Under the pieces are notes generated by a model. The model was not told the DNA's origin and did not search any database. It was given only the letters and a program-made list of their open reading frames with translations. The position numbers were made by a program, and so were the translations under genes. From Diplonema japonicum (lineage: Eukaryota; Euglenozoa; Diplonemea; Diplonemida; Diplonemidae), in assembly GCA_964019335.1 (NCBI GenBank), contig OZ025651.1, positions 558,001 through 622,000 on the forward strand: 64,000 bases of DNA. The letters run 5' to 3'. Each line of letters starts with the position of its first letter. The stretch's first letter is position 1. This document shows positions 29,561 to 38,484 of this stretch, piece by piece.

Positions 29561-30132
29561 AAGACCTGTGACTCCTTCCTACTCCTTTGATAGTGAAGAG
29601 GCAGAAAAAAAAAAAAAAAAAAAAAAATAGGGGGGAGAAGACGGGAGGGGAGGAAAGGAATGGAACAGGAACGATTTGAGGTTTCACACACACAATATAA
29701 TTTGGTTTTCCAACCTCCCCCCCCCCCCATCCCCCATTTTTTTGTACTCTTTCTTCTTTTTTTTTTGATCTTTATTGAAAACACGAACCAAAGAGGGGAA
29801 AAAAAAAGAATATTGGACCGTTCTTAGATCACTGATGAGGGGGGAGAGAAATGTTTTAAGAATAAAAAAAACGGGGGGGAGGGGGAGAAAAAAATAAAAA
29901 TAAAAGAAGGTTTATTAGAGGATTGTTGTAGTTTTTTTTTAATTGTTTCTCTTTCCCTTCCCCAGAAGAGACTGACAAGCACTGCCATCGTGCAAGCAAA
30001 AAAAAGGGGGGGGTCCGGCACTCCTCCGTCCTTAAACCTCATCCATAGTTTGTTTGCGAAAGCACTCAAAAAGAGAGATTGGGGGGAAGGGGGGGGATGT
30101 AGAGAGAAAAGAAACGTTCGGGGATTTGAAAC

Positions 30133-30165
<33 letters not shown>

Positions 30166-31316
30166 AAGAAATAACACGTTTTCATTCAGAAATCACGGGA
30201 AAAAAAAGAGGAAAAAAAAAAAGACATGTCAAAAAGTCAAAAAAAGGGGGGAAAGTTTGTGGTTACTTCCTTTTGTATCAGGTTGGGGGGGGGCAAAAAA
30301 ATCCCTTTGTTCCACTAGAATTAGAATGGGAAGGGGGGAGGGGTGTATTCCACAAACGTTAAATTCAATAAAACTAGTGCCCCAATGGAAGTAAACTAAG
30401 CTACTTCAAGAGGGGAGGGGTGTTTAAAAAAAGTATTTTTTCCCCCTCATTCTCTTTCACCCCGCAAAGGACCACGCGCCCTGTAAACAACAAGCAGATG
30501 TGAATTACCTTTTTATTCTAATAATGGACTATGGTTGAGGAAATGAAGAGAGATGGGGGAGAAAAAAAAATATATAAGAAAAGAGGCGGGGGAAACCAAT
30601 AAGAAGTATTTTTTTTTTTTCCTATTTTGCCCAACAAAAAAAAAAGGGGGGGCAAAAACCAGAAATTTAAATCGTCATGGGTTTCAATACCAAAAACAGA
30701 GCTATCTATCTATCTTTTCTTTTTTTTTTTTTTTTTATAAAAAGATTATTTTCCCCTTTCTCCAAAGTTTCTTCTCACGATACACAAATCTCAGCGTGCG
30801 ACGGTAGGAAGAAGAACAAGAAAAAATTATGCGGGATAGGGGGGAGGGGAGGGGCAAAACAAGTCACACACACACAAAAAAGTAAGAAAATGGAGAAGAG
30901 GGGCAAACGGGAAAATTTTCTTTTTTTTTGTTGCAAAAAAAAACCCTTTTGTATGTTCTTTTTCTCTCGTTTTTTTTTGGGGGGGGGAAGCTGGCAAGGC
31001 TAAAGTAAGTACGCTAAATCTAACAATTTAAAAAAGAAAAAAAAAGAAATAATGACAATAACAACAAAAAACCCCTTGTTTTTTGTGTATTCCTATATTA
31101 GTTTCTCAGCTATTTTTTTTTTGTTCCCTTCTTTTTTTTTTTAAAAAAATGTATTTGCTGTTTTTTTTTTTTTTTTTTTTTTTTTTCCTCTTATAAAAAA
31201 ATTTTTTTCGTCTTTCTTGTTCATTCTTCTTTCTTCTTTGGGAAGAAAGGAAATGGAGGGATGGGGGAGATAAAAAGAGGCGAGGAAACAACAAAAAAAA
31301 AAAAAAAAAAAAAAAA

Positions 31317-32401
31317 TCATCCGCACCTTTCCCACAGAGTACCATATGCCAGAATCGACGAGAGCGGAGTCCGACCACTTTTTTTTTTTTTTTTCCCCCT
31401 CCCCCATACCGGTACCCCCTCCATCTGTTAGAACTCCACTTCTCCAAGGCCATGCCACACTGAGCGAACTGCGCCCTGATCTGCATGTACCTAGTACACC
31501 CTGATGCAGTGTTATGACTCGAGTCTATCAGATCGGACACATAAAGGTTTTCTTTGCACTTCTCAAACTCCCCTGTCTTAGGGCACACCTTAACTCCAGG
31601 TGGAGTCGATCCAAAAAAATGAAAAAACTCCACGATCAGCAACCCAGGGTCGGTCTTCGCTGCACCTTCAGGAACCATGTTCGTGATGAACGTGATCATC
31701 AGCAACAGCGCGTAAGACGGCAGCCCACCTGTAGCGGTGTCGTTGTGCCTAGTCTGTTGAAGCACAGCACGCAGGACGGCGTATGCCGGGGGGATCGCTG
31801 GGGCTTTTCTTATAATTCGTTTCAACTTTTCCGTGTGCTTGTGAAGATGCACACTGGCATTCTTATCCTTAGCCACGCAAAGGGATAGTGTGACACCTTC
31901 TTTTGTAACTGTTGCAAAGGCCTCGTTTTCTGTCGCGCATGATGTGGTGATCTTAAAGCCGGCAACAGGGAGCTGTTCAAGAAATGCGGGGAAATGCTGT
32001 AAATCACAGTCTTCGACGACAAGATCGACGGTACTTTGCGGAATGGAAATGGAGTTCGCGAAGGACCCGTAGGATAGCACGCTGGAGCCCTCCCAGAAAT
32101 TCGAGACGATTTGTTGTATGTTGTCCTTCAAGGCCGTCCTCCCCGATCGTTCCACCAATGTCAAGTTCTGCAGCCTGCCGAAGGCCTTTACCTCGTCAGA
32201 CAGTGTGACATGTTCCTTCACTGCACCGTCTGAGTACCAAGGGGTTGTCACAATTGTTTCCTCTCCACCCCTTTTAGCCTCGCCACCCGCAGGCACACCA
32301 GAAGGCATCGAAGTACTGTTCGCACTGGTGTACACCATGCTCGACCCCTCTTCCTCCACCTCGCTGAGCAGGCTGTCGTAGAATGACGAATCGACAGGCA
32401 T
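31317..32401 (-). CDS. Trf4-like nucleotidyltransferase, catalytically degenerate, one short intron
   Basis: 350 residues from ATG 32401 when a 32-nt intron (31378-31409) is removed; unspliced, the frame enters a poly-Lys then poly-Phe stretch. Family features of Trf4/TUTase enzymes: YGSFANSISIPQSTVDLVV (111-129), a helix KAPAIPPAYAVLRAVL, GGLPSYALLLM, then LIVEFFHFFG, ENLYVSDLIDSSHNTASG and RYMQIRAQF of the PAP-associated domain. The first catalytic Asp of the S-D-x-D motif is Thr124 (STVD), and the third carboxylate region reads GVTLSLCV with no acid, so polymerase activity is unlikely. It may be a scaffold or regulator of an RNA-tailing complex. Confidence 0.8.
31378..31409 (-). other. Probable 32-nt intron
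   Basis: CG|GTATGG, G-rich stretch, A-run, AAAG|T. Splicing gives the tail GRTPLSSILAYGTLWERCG and stop. A homopolymer-length error in the assembly is the main alternative. Confidence 0.45.
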
Positions 32402-32826
32402 TGTGGTATTTCTTTTTTTTTTTTTTTTTTTTTCTTTCTTGATGGAGGGGTTCTTTTTTTTTTTTTAAAATTGAATTGGACTATAAATTAAGAGGAGGCG
32501 CGGGGGAACAAATAAAGGGAGGGTTTTTTGCTGGGGCATTCAAATTAACTTTACAGCCGGTTTTTTTTTCCCTTGGTTTCCGGTTTAAGCCTGTCTGCAG
32601 GTGCCGCTCTTTTAGGTGCTTAATGAGTCCTGGGTTTATATGTAAACCATATCCATGTAATGGCACCGTTCCCTTACTTCCATGTGTAAACATGGGCGCA
32701 AAGGGAAGAGAAAAAGACAGATAAAAGGGTTGTTTCCCCTTTTCTTCTTCTCACCATGTGGAGGGGGAATTATTATTTTTTTTTTAAATGTAGTTTTTTT
32801 TCTTTTCTTTTTTTTTTTTTTTTTGG
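32402..32826. other. Intergenic spacer
   Basis: T-runs at both ends and a non-repetitive patch at 32530-32700 without a convincing frame. Confidence 0.7.
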
Positions 32827-33056
32827 TTACAGAATTGTGCAGCACTCCGTAGACTGGTCCTGGTGTTTTTTTTGTTTGTTTTTTTATACCCCCCCCGCCC
32901 CAAAACACCTCCTTTTCTTGTTCTTTGGTCCAAGCTTTTTTAAGCTGCACCGTGCCATCTGTTTTCACAACGGTTTTGCAGAATCGAGAAACAGTTTTTT
33001 TTTCGGTATTCGTCAGATAGTATTTCTAGGATGCGTGTGTTGTTGAGAGAAAAAAA

Positions 33057-33093
<37 letters not shown>

Positions 33094-33708
33094 CCCCTTC
33101 CCTACCGTAGATGACGTGCTCCTTGCATGAAGCACATCCAGCATGACGGTGGTGCGGGTGTACTTTTGAGCAACGGCCACCGCAAACTCAGCGTCCTCAC
33201 GTCGGCAGCACTCTGCGAACAAGAACACGGTCCCCTTGTCACCAACGGACACCGCTTGCCCGCCACATATTTCGTGCATTTGGGACAACTCGTCACTGCC
33301 AATAAGCCGCTTTTCGAAGTAGGGGTTCAGCTTGTGTCTGACCTCAACTGTGTCGTACATCTTCAGGATGTCCGTGACCTGCCCAGGCCAGTTGGTGGTG
33401 CTCACCTCCAAGACTTGGTTCCGGGACACGACAGGCACCCCATCCCCTGTGATGAAGGGCTTGACATATTCCATTTTCTTCAGTTTTATAAACCCGCACA
33501 ACGCATCTGGTGCTCCCAGTAAGTTGACCAAGAACTCCACGTCTCCCCTGTTGAAGGCCTCCGTGAGCTTTGCGTCATGCTGCGCCACAATACTCGGGCT
33601 CGCACTTGTCGTGGAACACCTGCTTGTCTTGCTCCCCAGCGACCCCGTGCTCCCGCAGCTGGTGAACCTCCGCAGTTCATCTTGATGCGAATTGCTACTA
33701 CGGTTCAT
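32827..33708 (-). CDS. Unknown protein with predicted CaaX prenylation signal, two introns
   Basis: Exons 33708-33106, 33025-32909 and 32859-32827 give 250 residues from ATG 33708. N-terminus Ser/Thr-rich; the body contains GDVEFLVNLLGAPDALCGFI and FITGDGVPVVSRNQVLEV and is otherwise mixed alpha/beta. Intron 1 (33026-33105) begins GTAGGG, contains a 33-nt A-run and a pyrimidine tract, and ends CTAG. Intron 2 (32860-32908, 49 nt) begins GTGTTT and ends CCAG. Both keep frame. The spliced end reads DQSTECCTIL, a CaaX box (CTIL) of the geranylgeranyl type. Unspliced, the frame dissolves into poly-Lys. No family recognised; membrane attachment is inferred from the last four residues only. Confidence 0.6.
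32860..32908 (-). other. Probable 49-nt intron
   Basis: GAG|GTGTTT ... ACCAG|GAC on the minus strand; splicing leads to a short final exon ending TAA at 32827. Confidence 0.5.
33026..33105 (-). other. Probable 80-nt intron
   Basis: ACG|GTAGGG, long A-run, TTTTTTTTCTCTC tract, CATCCTAG|AAA. Exclusive of the A-run it is about 47 nt. Confidence 0.5.
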
Positions 33709-34090
33709 GATATTTTTCGGGTCATGGACATCATTTCTTCCTTTCTTTTTTTTTTTTTTTTTTTCTTTCTCCTTTGCTTCCTTTTTCTTTCAGAGGGTGG
33801 TGTTAAGGTTTGTTCTAAACTTCACTGCAATGGAAGACAAGGACAAGGACGAGGAAGCGAGACGATGACCGTCCAACCGAGGGCGACCTCGGAAAAGTAA
33901 TGGGCTGTGAATACTTGAAGGCTGAGCACCTGTCAAGCTGCAAAGGATCCTGTTTGGAGATCCCAACACTCAACGGAACAAGCATGGACGGGGGGCTCAA
34001 TTATAAAAAAAAAAAAAAAAAAAAAACCGATAAAAAAAATCTACAACAAAACAAACAAAAGAGGGGGGAGAGGAGGAGGTTAGAAATACA
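33709..34090. other. Intergenic spacer
   Basis: T-run just upstream of the preceding gene's ATG, A-run near 34004, and a unique patch 33790-33990 with no convincing frame. Confidence 0.7.
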
Positions 34091-34723
34091 TCAAAATATA
34101 AACGGGGGCGGGCTAACGTTGCCCCCACGGCGCGCAGGGGTGGTGTAGACCCCCCCGCTGTAAGAATTCGCGAGGGGAGGAGGTGCGGCCACAACTGGAT
34201 CCCAGACGGGCTGTGTGTCCTCAAGAACCGAAGAAGGGAAGGGTGCATGCGATGTAACAGCGGGAAGACCAGTGCCAGTACGAGCCTGTGGAAGGATATT
34301 ACCGACCATAGCAGCCATGGTATTGAGGTGAGACACTTTCCGTTGGTGAAGAACAGGTGAGGTTACAGACAGTTCCTGAAGAGCAGCCCCACGCCTCGTG
34401 GCGGCCCACGACTGGCTGCGTACAGGGGACCGCACTCTCTCCCTTGCCACTTCCCTTTCCTCGCTTTTCTTTCGTTCCCTTCTCATTTTTTTCTCTAAGT
34501 TATCTAGCTTTCGGATCACTCTTCCTTGAACCACGCTTCTTCCTCGTACTCGTTTCTGGACAACACACGACTCGATTTGCCTCTTGGCTTCCCACACCTG
34601 CCCTTCAACATGCCTGCAAAGTAGCTTCCCCTCTGTAACTAACAGGCTTTCTTCCATCCCTGGGTATCTTCCTGTTCCTCTGTAAAGGTCGTGTAAAGCT
34701 CTGTTCTCAGATACATATCCCAT
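34091..34723 (-). CDS. Hypothetical basic protein with coiled-coil segment
   Basis: 210 residues from ATG 34723, the first Met after a T-tract on the coding strand. The middle is strongly charged and helical (KLDNLEKKMRRERKKSEERE), and the C-terminal third is rich in Pro, Ala and Thr. No signal peptide or membrane segment. No family recognised; nucleic-acid or cytoskeletal binding would be a guess. Confidence 0.6.
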   Translation of the reverse strand: MGYVSENRALHDLYRGTGRYPGMEESLLVTEGKLLCRHVEGQVWEAKRQIESCVVQKRVRGRSVVQGRVIRKLDNLEKKMRRERKKSEEREVARERVRSPVRSQSWAATRRGAALQELSVTSPVLHQRKVSHLNTMAAMVGNILPQARTGTGLPAVTSHAPFPSSVLEDTQPVWDPVVAAPPPLANSYSGGVYTTPARRGGNVSPPPFIF

Positions 34724-35432
34724 TTGGTTTATCCTTTTTGTTTTTTTCCCTTTTTTTTTTTCCTTCAGGACGCAAATCAATAAAAAAAAAAAGTGACACG
34801 AGGGTGGGAGATGGACGGGGAAAAGACGCTTTTCCAAAAGAAAAAAAAAAGAAGGGAGGGGGGAAATAATGTCCGTTTTTTTTTAAACTTTTTGTCATGG
34901 AAACACAAACCAAATAAAACAAAGGGGTTAGTACAAAAAAAAGAAAGAAAATTTACGGATATCCCCCCCCCCCCCCCCCTCCCTCTTCTTTAAAAAAAAA
35001 TTGACACAAAAAGAAAAGAAAAGCTGATTTATTTACCCCTTTCCCCTCTCCCTCTTATTTTTTTTTCTTCATCCTTTTTCTCAGGGGAGTTTTTCTTCTT
35101 CTTTTTTTTTTCCTCCCATCTTCTTAGTTTTTTTTTTGTTCCTTTTTTTTTTTTTTTTTGAGGGTGTGACGGAAAAAAAAAAAAAAAAAAAAAAATGAAC
35201 TATGTTAAGAAAAGGTAAGGTGTCCTACCCGCCCCCCTTTTGCCCTCCCTCCCTTTGCAATCAGAAAATAATTGAAGTAGAACGGCAACAAGAACAAAAC
35301 GAAGGAGGAAAAAAAAAAGGGGGGGAGATGAGAACAACAAAAAAAACGGGTAAAAATAATATAAAAAAAAAAACAATTTTAATGATGAACTTTTTTTTCC
35401 TTCTTTTTTCTTTTTTTTTTTTTTCTTCTTTT
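34724..35432. other. Intergenic low-complexity spacer
   Basis: A C-run of about 17 at 34963-34979, T- and A-runs. No gene seen. Confidence 0.85.
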
Positions 35433-36356
35433 CTAGCATGAAATAAAACGCAACGCCTCATCACTAGTAGAGACCAATACCGAGCCAACGAGGGTTAGAT
35501 CCATGATAGCATCGGCGGGGTGGTCGGAAGAAAGCGATGAAGGCGAGGGAAAGGGCGCAGAGTCATCATCAGAATTTTCCCAAAAGAGAATCGACCCATC
35601 ATCGTAAGCGGTGTAAGTACGAGTAGCTGTTGGACATATAGCCCGGCACCAATCTGACGATCGGATCGCACCTATAATTTCTCCAGTTACGGCATTACGT
35701 GCTTGAACAAGGGGCTCCCTATGACCCAGACCACAGTACAGGACCCGGCCGCACACCTTTAAAATGTTGATCATCACAACATCATCGCAGTTTTCAATAA
35801 CCTCAATGTTGCACTCCGGGACACAGTCGGCAGCCGACCGGAATTTTGTGAAACCCATCCATTTTCTCAGAAAGCCGTCATCACCGCCTGACCACAGGTC
35901 CTCTTCATGGACCTCAATAGTGTTCAGAGAATCAAGAGACGCGCTGAAAGTAATGATTTCTTCCCCTTTGTCATCATCCATTTGAAACAGAGACAGTTGC
36001 CCGTCGTCATCACATGTTGCAAGGATTGAGTCGGAGTTTGCCAACACTACCTTGTTCACAGCACCTCTCGCCGTTAGTTGGTATTTCGGTTCTCTATTTT
36101 TGAGATTCCATCTTATCACGAGTGCGTCGTCACCCCCTGACACCAGGTCGTCCCCCACTATCGTCAGTGTGTTCACTGTGTCTTCGTGTCCTTTGAGCTC
36201 ACCTTTAAGCTCCCCGTTCACATCCCAAACTTTTATTTTCCCGTCCATCCCACCGCTGTACACCACCGGTTCTCCATTCTCCACCCCACAGCATAACGAC
36301 ATCACCCCGTTTGTCTCGGCATCGAATTCTTTAATCAGCTTACCTTGATTCTCCAT
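35433..36356 (-). CDS. WD40-repeat protein
   Basis: 307 residues from ATG 36356, enough for one seven-bladed propeller. Repeats are visible as VYSGGMDGKIKVWDVNGELK, LVSGGDDALVIRWNLKN, LATCDDDGQLSLFQ, LWSGGDDGFLRKWMG and AYDDGSILFWEN, with GH-type starts (LKGHEDTVNTL). No additional domain, so it is probably an adaptor in a complex; partner unknown. Coding DNA is uniform with no introns. Confidence 0.88.
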   Translation of the reverse strand: MENQGKLIKEFDAETNGVMSLCCGVENGEPVVYSGGMDGKIKVWDVNGELKGELKGHEDTVNTLTIVGDDLVSGGDDALVIRWNLKNREPKYQLTARGAVNKVVLANSDSILATCDDDGQLSLFQMDDDKGEEIITFSASLDSLNTIEVHEEDLWSGGDDGFLRKWMGFTKFRSAADCVPECNIEVIENCDDVVMINILKVCGRVLYCGLGHREPLVQARNAVTGEIIGAIRSSDWCRAICPTATRTYTAYDDGSILFWENSDDDSAPFPSPSSLSSDHPADAIMDLTLVGSVLVSTSDEALRFISC

Positions 36357-37038
36357 TTTTTTTTAAATATTTTTTTTTTTTATAAGAAAATAATTTTTCT
36401 CGCCTCCCCTCCCCCTTTTGTTATGTTGTGAATGGGGGGGAGGGACAAAGGAAATAAGAAAGCGGGTGTGCTCTTGCGCGCGTAAACAGAAGGGTGAGGC
36501 TAGTCCACCCTCATTACACAATGCTTGTAAGGGGAAGAGAAAGGTCGGTTCGATTTTAGTGGTGCAATGCAATATGTGGCACAGTGGCACCATCAAGCCT
36601 CCCAAGTCCCCTGTTGTCCCGTCGAAAGTAAAAGTAGGAGAAGTAAAGAAAGTTTTTGAAATGGGAGAGGTCGAGGATGTTGTGAGGCATGCTTTGCTGG
36701 CAAAAGGCAGCGAGAGGAGTTACTTGCCAAACCTGGTGAAACCACCTCCTTGTTCTGTAATGGGACAAGGGACTCTCCGCTGGAAAGAAGAAAAAAAGAA
36801 AAAAGAAAAAAAAAGAGACATTTAAGGGTACCTGCGGTATGTGGCAGGACGCCTGAGAAAAAAGGAAAACAAAAGGTTTCATAAGTCTCCTATTGACAAG
36901 GTTGGTCGAAGCAGGATTGGTCCAAATAATATAAGTAAACTTTTCTTCAAGTATACTTCTCATTCACGAGGGAGACAGGGAGGAGGGCATAATTAAAAAG
37001 CAACACGACAGTGGCTCACGTGCACGAAGGGCAAGTAA
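36357..37038. other. Spacer with ambiguous ORFs
   Basis: Between 36556 and 36816 both strands are open: plus strand reads GEVKKVFEMGEVEDVVRHAL and SERSYLPNLVKPPPC, minus strand an overlapping frame. Neither can be tied to a family. The 41-bp repeat copy 2 is at 36814-36854. Confidence 0.5.
36814..36854. repeat. 41-bp perfect dispersed repeat, copy 2
   Basis: Identical to 21858-21898. On the minus strand it is preceded by TTTTTTCTCAG and followed, after GTACCC and a T/C tract, by TTTCCAG. Confidence 0.7.
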
Positions 37039-37899
37039 CTAAAGCCTAGGAGGCGCAGAACTCCATGTTACCTCCGAGAGGAGAGGCCTATGATCAGAGC
37101 AAGGCCCACCCTCTGGAGTCGAGGGGCTTCCCAAGCTGAACTTGGTACTACTGAGCTGCCCTGCAGGGGTACCATTGGGAAGCTTTGTGACACTCAGAAG
37201 ATAATCAATTTTCTCAGCAGGCCAGATGGCAAGAGGCCCAGTGTAAGTAGCTGCTGTGGTCTTTGAGATGTCAGTAACACCGGTACCAAGTAGTGCCAGC
37301 ATTTCCGAGTAGAGCTTTGAACCTGTTGGGATATTAAAATCCCCCGCGATGAATACAGCAGCAGCGGTTCCCTTCTCCTCTTGTAGTGCTGAGGAGAAGC
37401 CGTTCAGGAATTCAGAGAGCTGTCGTACTTGCTTTATTTGAGCGTTGTTCTCATTGGTAGGGTCAAGGTGGGTGGTGATGAAGATGAAGGGTGCATTTGT
37501 GCTTTTTACAACGCCAGTCATGCAGCATGCTCCCTTGCCGCTTTTCGTGTTGCTGAACTTGAATTGAATTTTTTTGAAGCTGAGAACATCCACGGTGTCT
37601 TTCTTGACTCCTACCCACAGCCCCCCCTTGCCTCCTAGGTATTGCGCAATGGTGTCCATCCCGTCCCAGCCCCATGACCCGCCGCTCACCACGTGGTACT
37701 CCCCACCCAGTTCTCGTTCCACGTCCTTTTGTCCCTGGCCCCACATCTCTTGGCAGACTGCAATATCTGGTGCCTGGGATTTCAAATATTTCCCTGCAGC
37801 CTTGCCCCTCTTGTTCTGGTCTTTGCACGTGTGGTTGTCCTTTCCCACAATGATTGCAGGTATAAGGTACAGGTTCCAGCTTACTATTTTCAACGACAT
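37039..37899 (-). CDS. Endonuclease/exonuclease/phosphatase-fold phosphodiesterase, sphingomyelinase-like
   Basis: 286 residues from ATG 37899. All motifs of the DNase-I-like metal-dependent fold are present: SWNLYLIP at the N-terminus, the Mg-binding Glu in VCQEMWG, ITTHLDPT, the catalytic IAGDFNIP, KIDYLLSV and the final CSDHRPLLSEV. The SWNLYLIPA start and P.H.LPT-like spacing favour neutral sphingomyelinase-type substrates, but DNA-repair or inositol-phosphatase relatives share the fold. No signal peptide or membrane segment, so probably cytosolic. Confidence 0.82.
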   Translation of the reverse strand: MSLKIVSWNLYLIPAIIVGKDNHTCKDQNKRGKAAGKYLKSQAPDIAVCQEMWGQGQKDVERELGGEYHVVSGGSWGWDGMDTIAQYLGGKGGLWVGVKKDTVDVLSFKKIQFKFSNTKSGKGACCMTGVVKSTNAPFIFITTHLDPTNENNAQIKQVRQLSEFLNGFSSALQEEKGTAAAVFIAGDFNIPTGSKLYSEMLALLGTGVTDISKTTAATYTGPLAIWPAEKIDYLLSVTKLPNGTPAGQLSSTKFSLGSPSTPEGGPCSDHRPLLSEVTWSSAPPRL

Positions 37900-38484
37900 T
37901 TTTATCTTTCTTTTTTTTTATTCCTGAGTGGTGTAGAGGGGTGTTAAGAAGGGGGGGATAATAATAATAAACTAAAAGCATGTCCAGAAAGAGGGGGGGG
38001 GTAAAAAATAAATAAATAAAAGGAGAGGGATTTTCTTTTTTGGATCAAATAATATTTCTTTTTTACTTGGTTGCTGGGCTTTTTTTTTAATACCTTCCCT
38101 TTCTACTGTTTTTTTTTCTTTTTTTTGCAAGCCTGGGTCTGTCAAGAGCCTCGGCAACTGCTTCCCCCCCCCCCCCCCCCCCTTTTTTTGGCGGTAAAAT
38201 ACACAACACTCCCAACTCATGTTTTCCTCTTATCTCTATCATTCCATTTTTTTTTATGCCTTGTTCCGAGGGGGGACACAGAGCCCCAGAAAACGCTCAG
38301 AAATAAAAGCTGTCGATATCTCTTTTTTAAAAAAAAAGAAAGCAAGATTTTGGTTTCCTTTATTTTTCCCCCCCGGGATAGCAGAGGGGGGGGGGGGGGG
38401 GGGGGGGGGAATGGAGAGAATCAACACACAAAAGCAGGACAGTAACAGTAACGGAAACCAGCAAAAAGAGAAGAAGAAAAAACC
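37900..38484. other. Intergenic low-complexity spacer
   Basis: C-run near 38166-38182 and a 20-plus G-run at 38386-38409 only about 220 nt apart; T-runs. No gene seen. Confidence 0.85.

Larger units (their letters stand above)
24952..31316. other. Long gene-poor region with transposon relics
   Basis: 6.4 kb. From left: an inverted-repeat element (25015-25627) with the longest A-run in the window (69 nt, 25070-25138), a short dispersed repeat (25811), T/A-rich DNA, a piggyBac relic (26829-28564), a small TA-flanked relic (29060-29222), an orphan coding-like stretch (29386-29560), then low-complexity DNA to 31316. Apart from these I see no gene. Confidence 0.75.
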
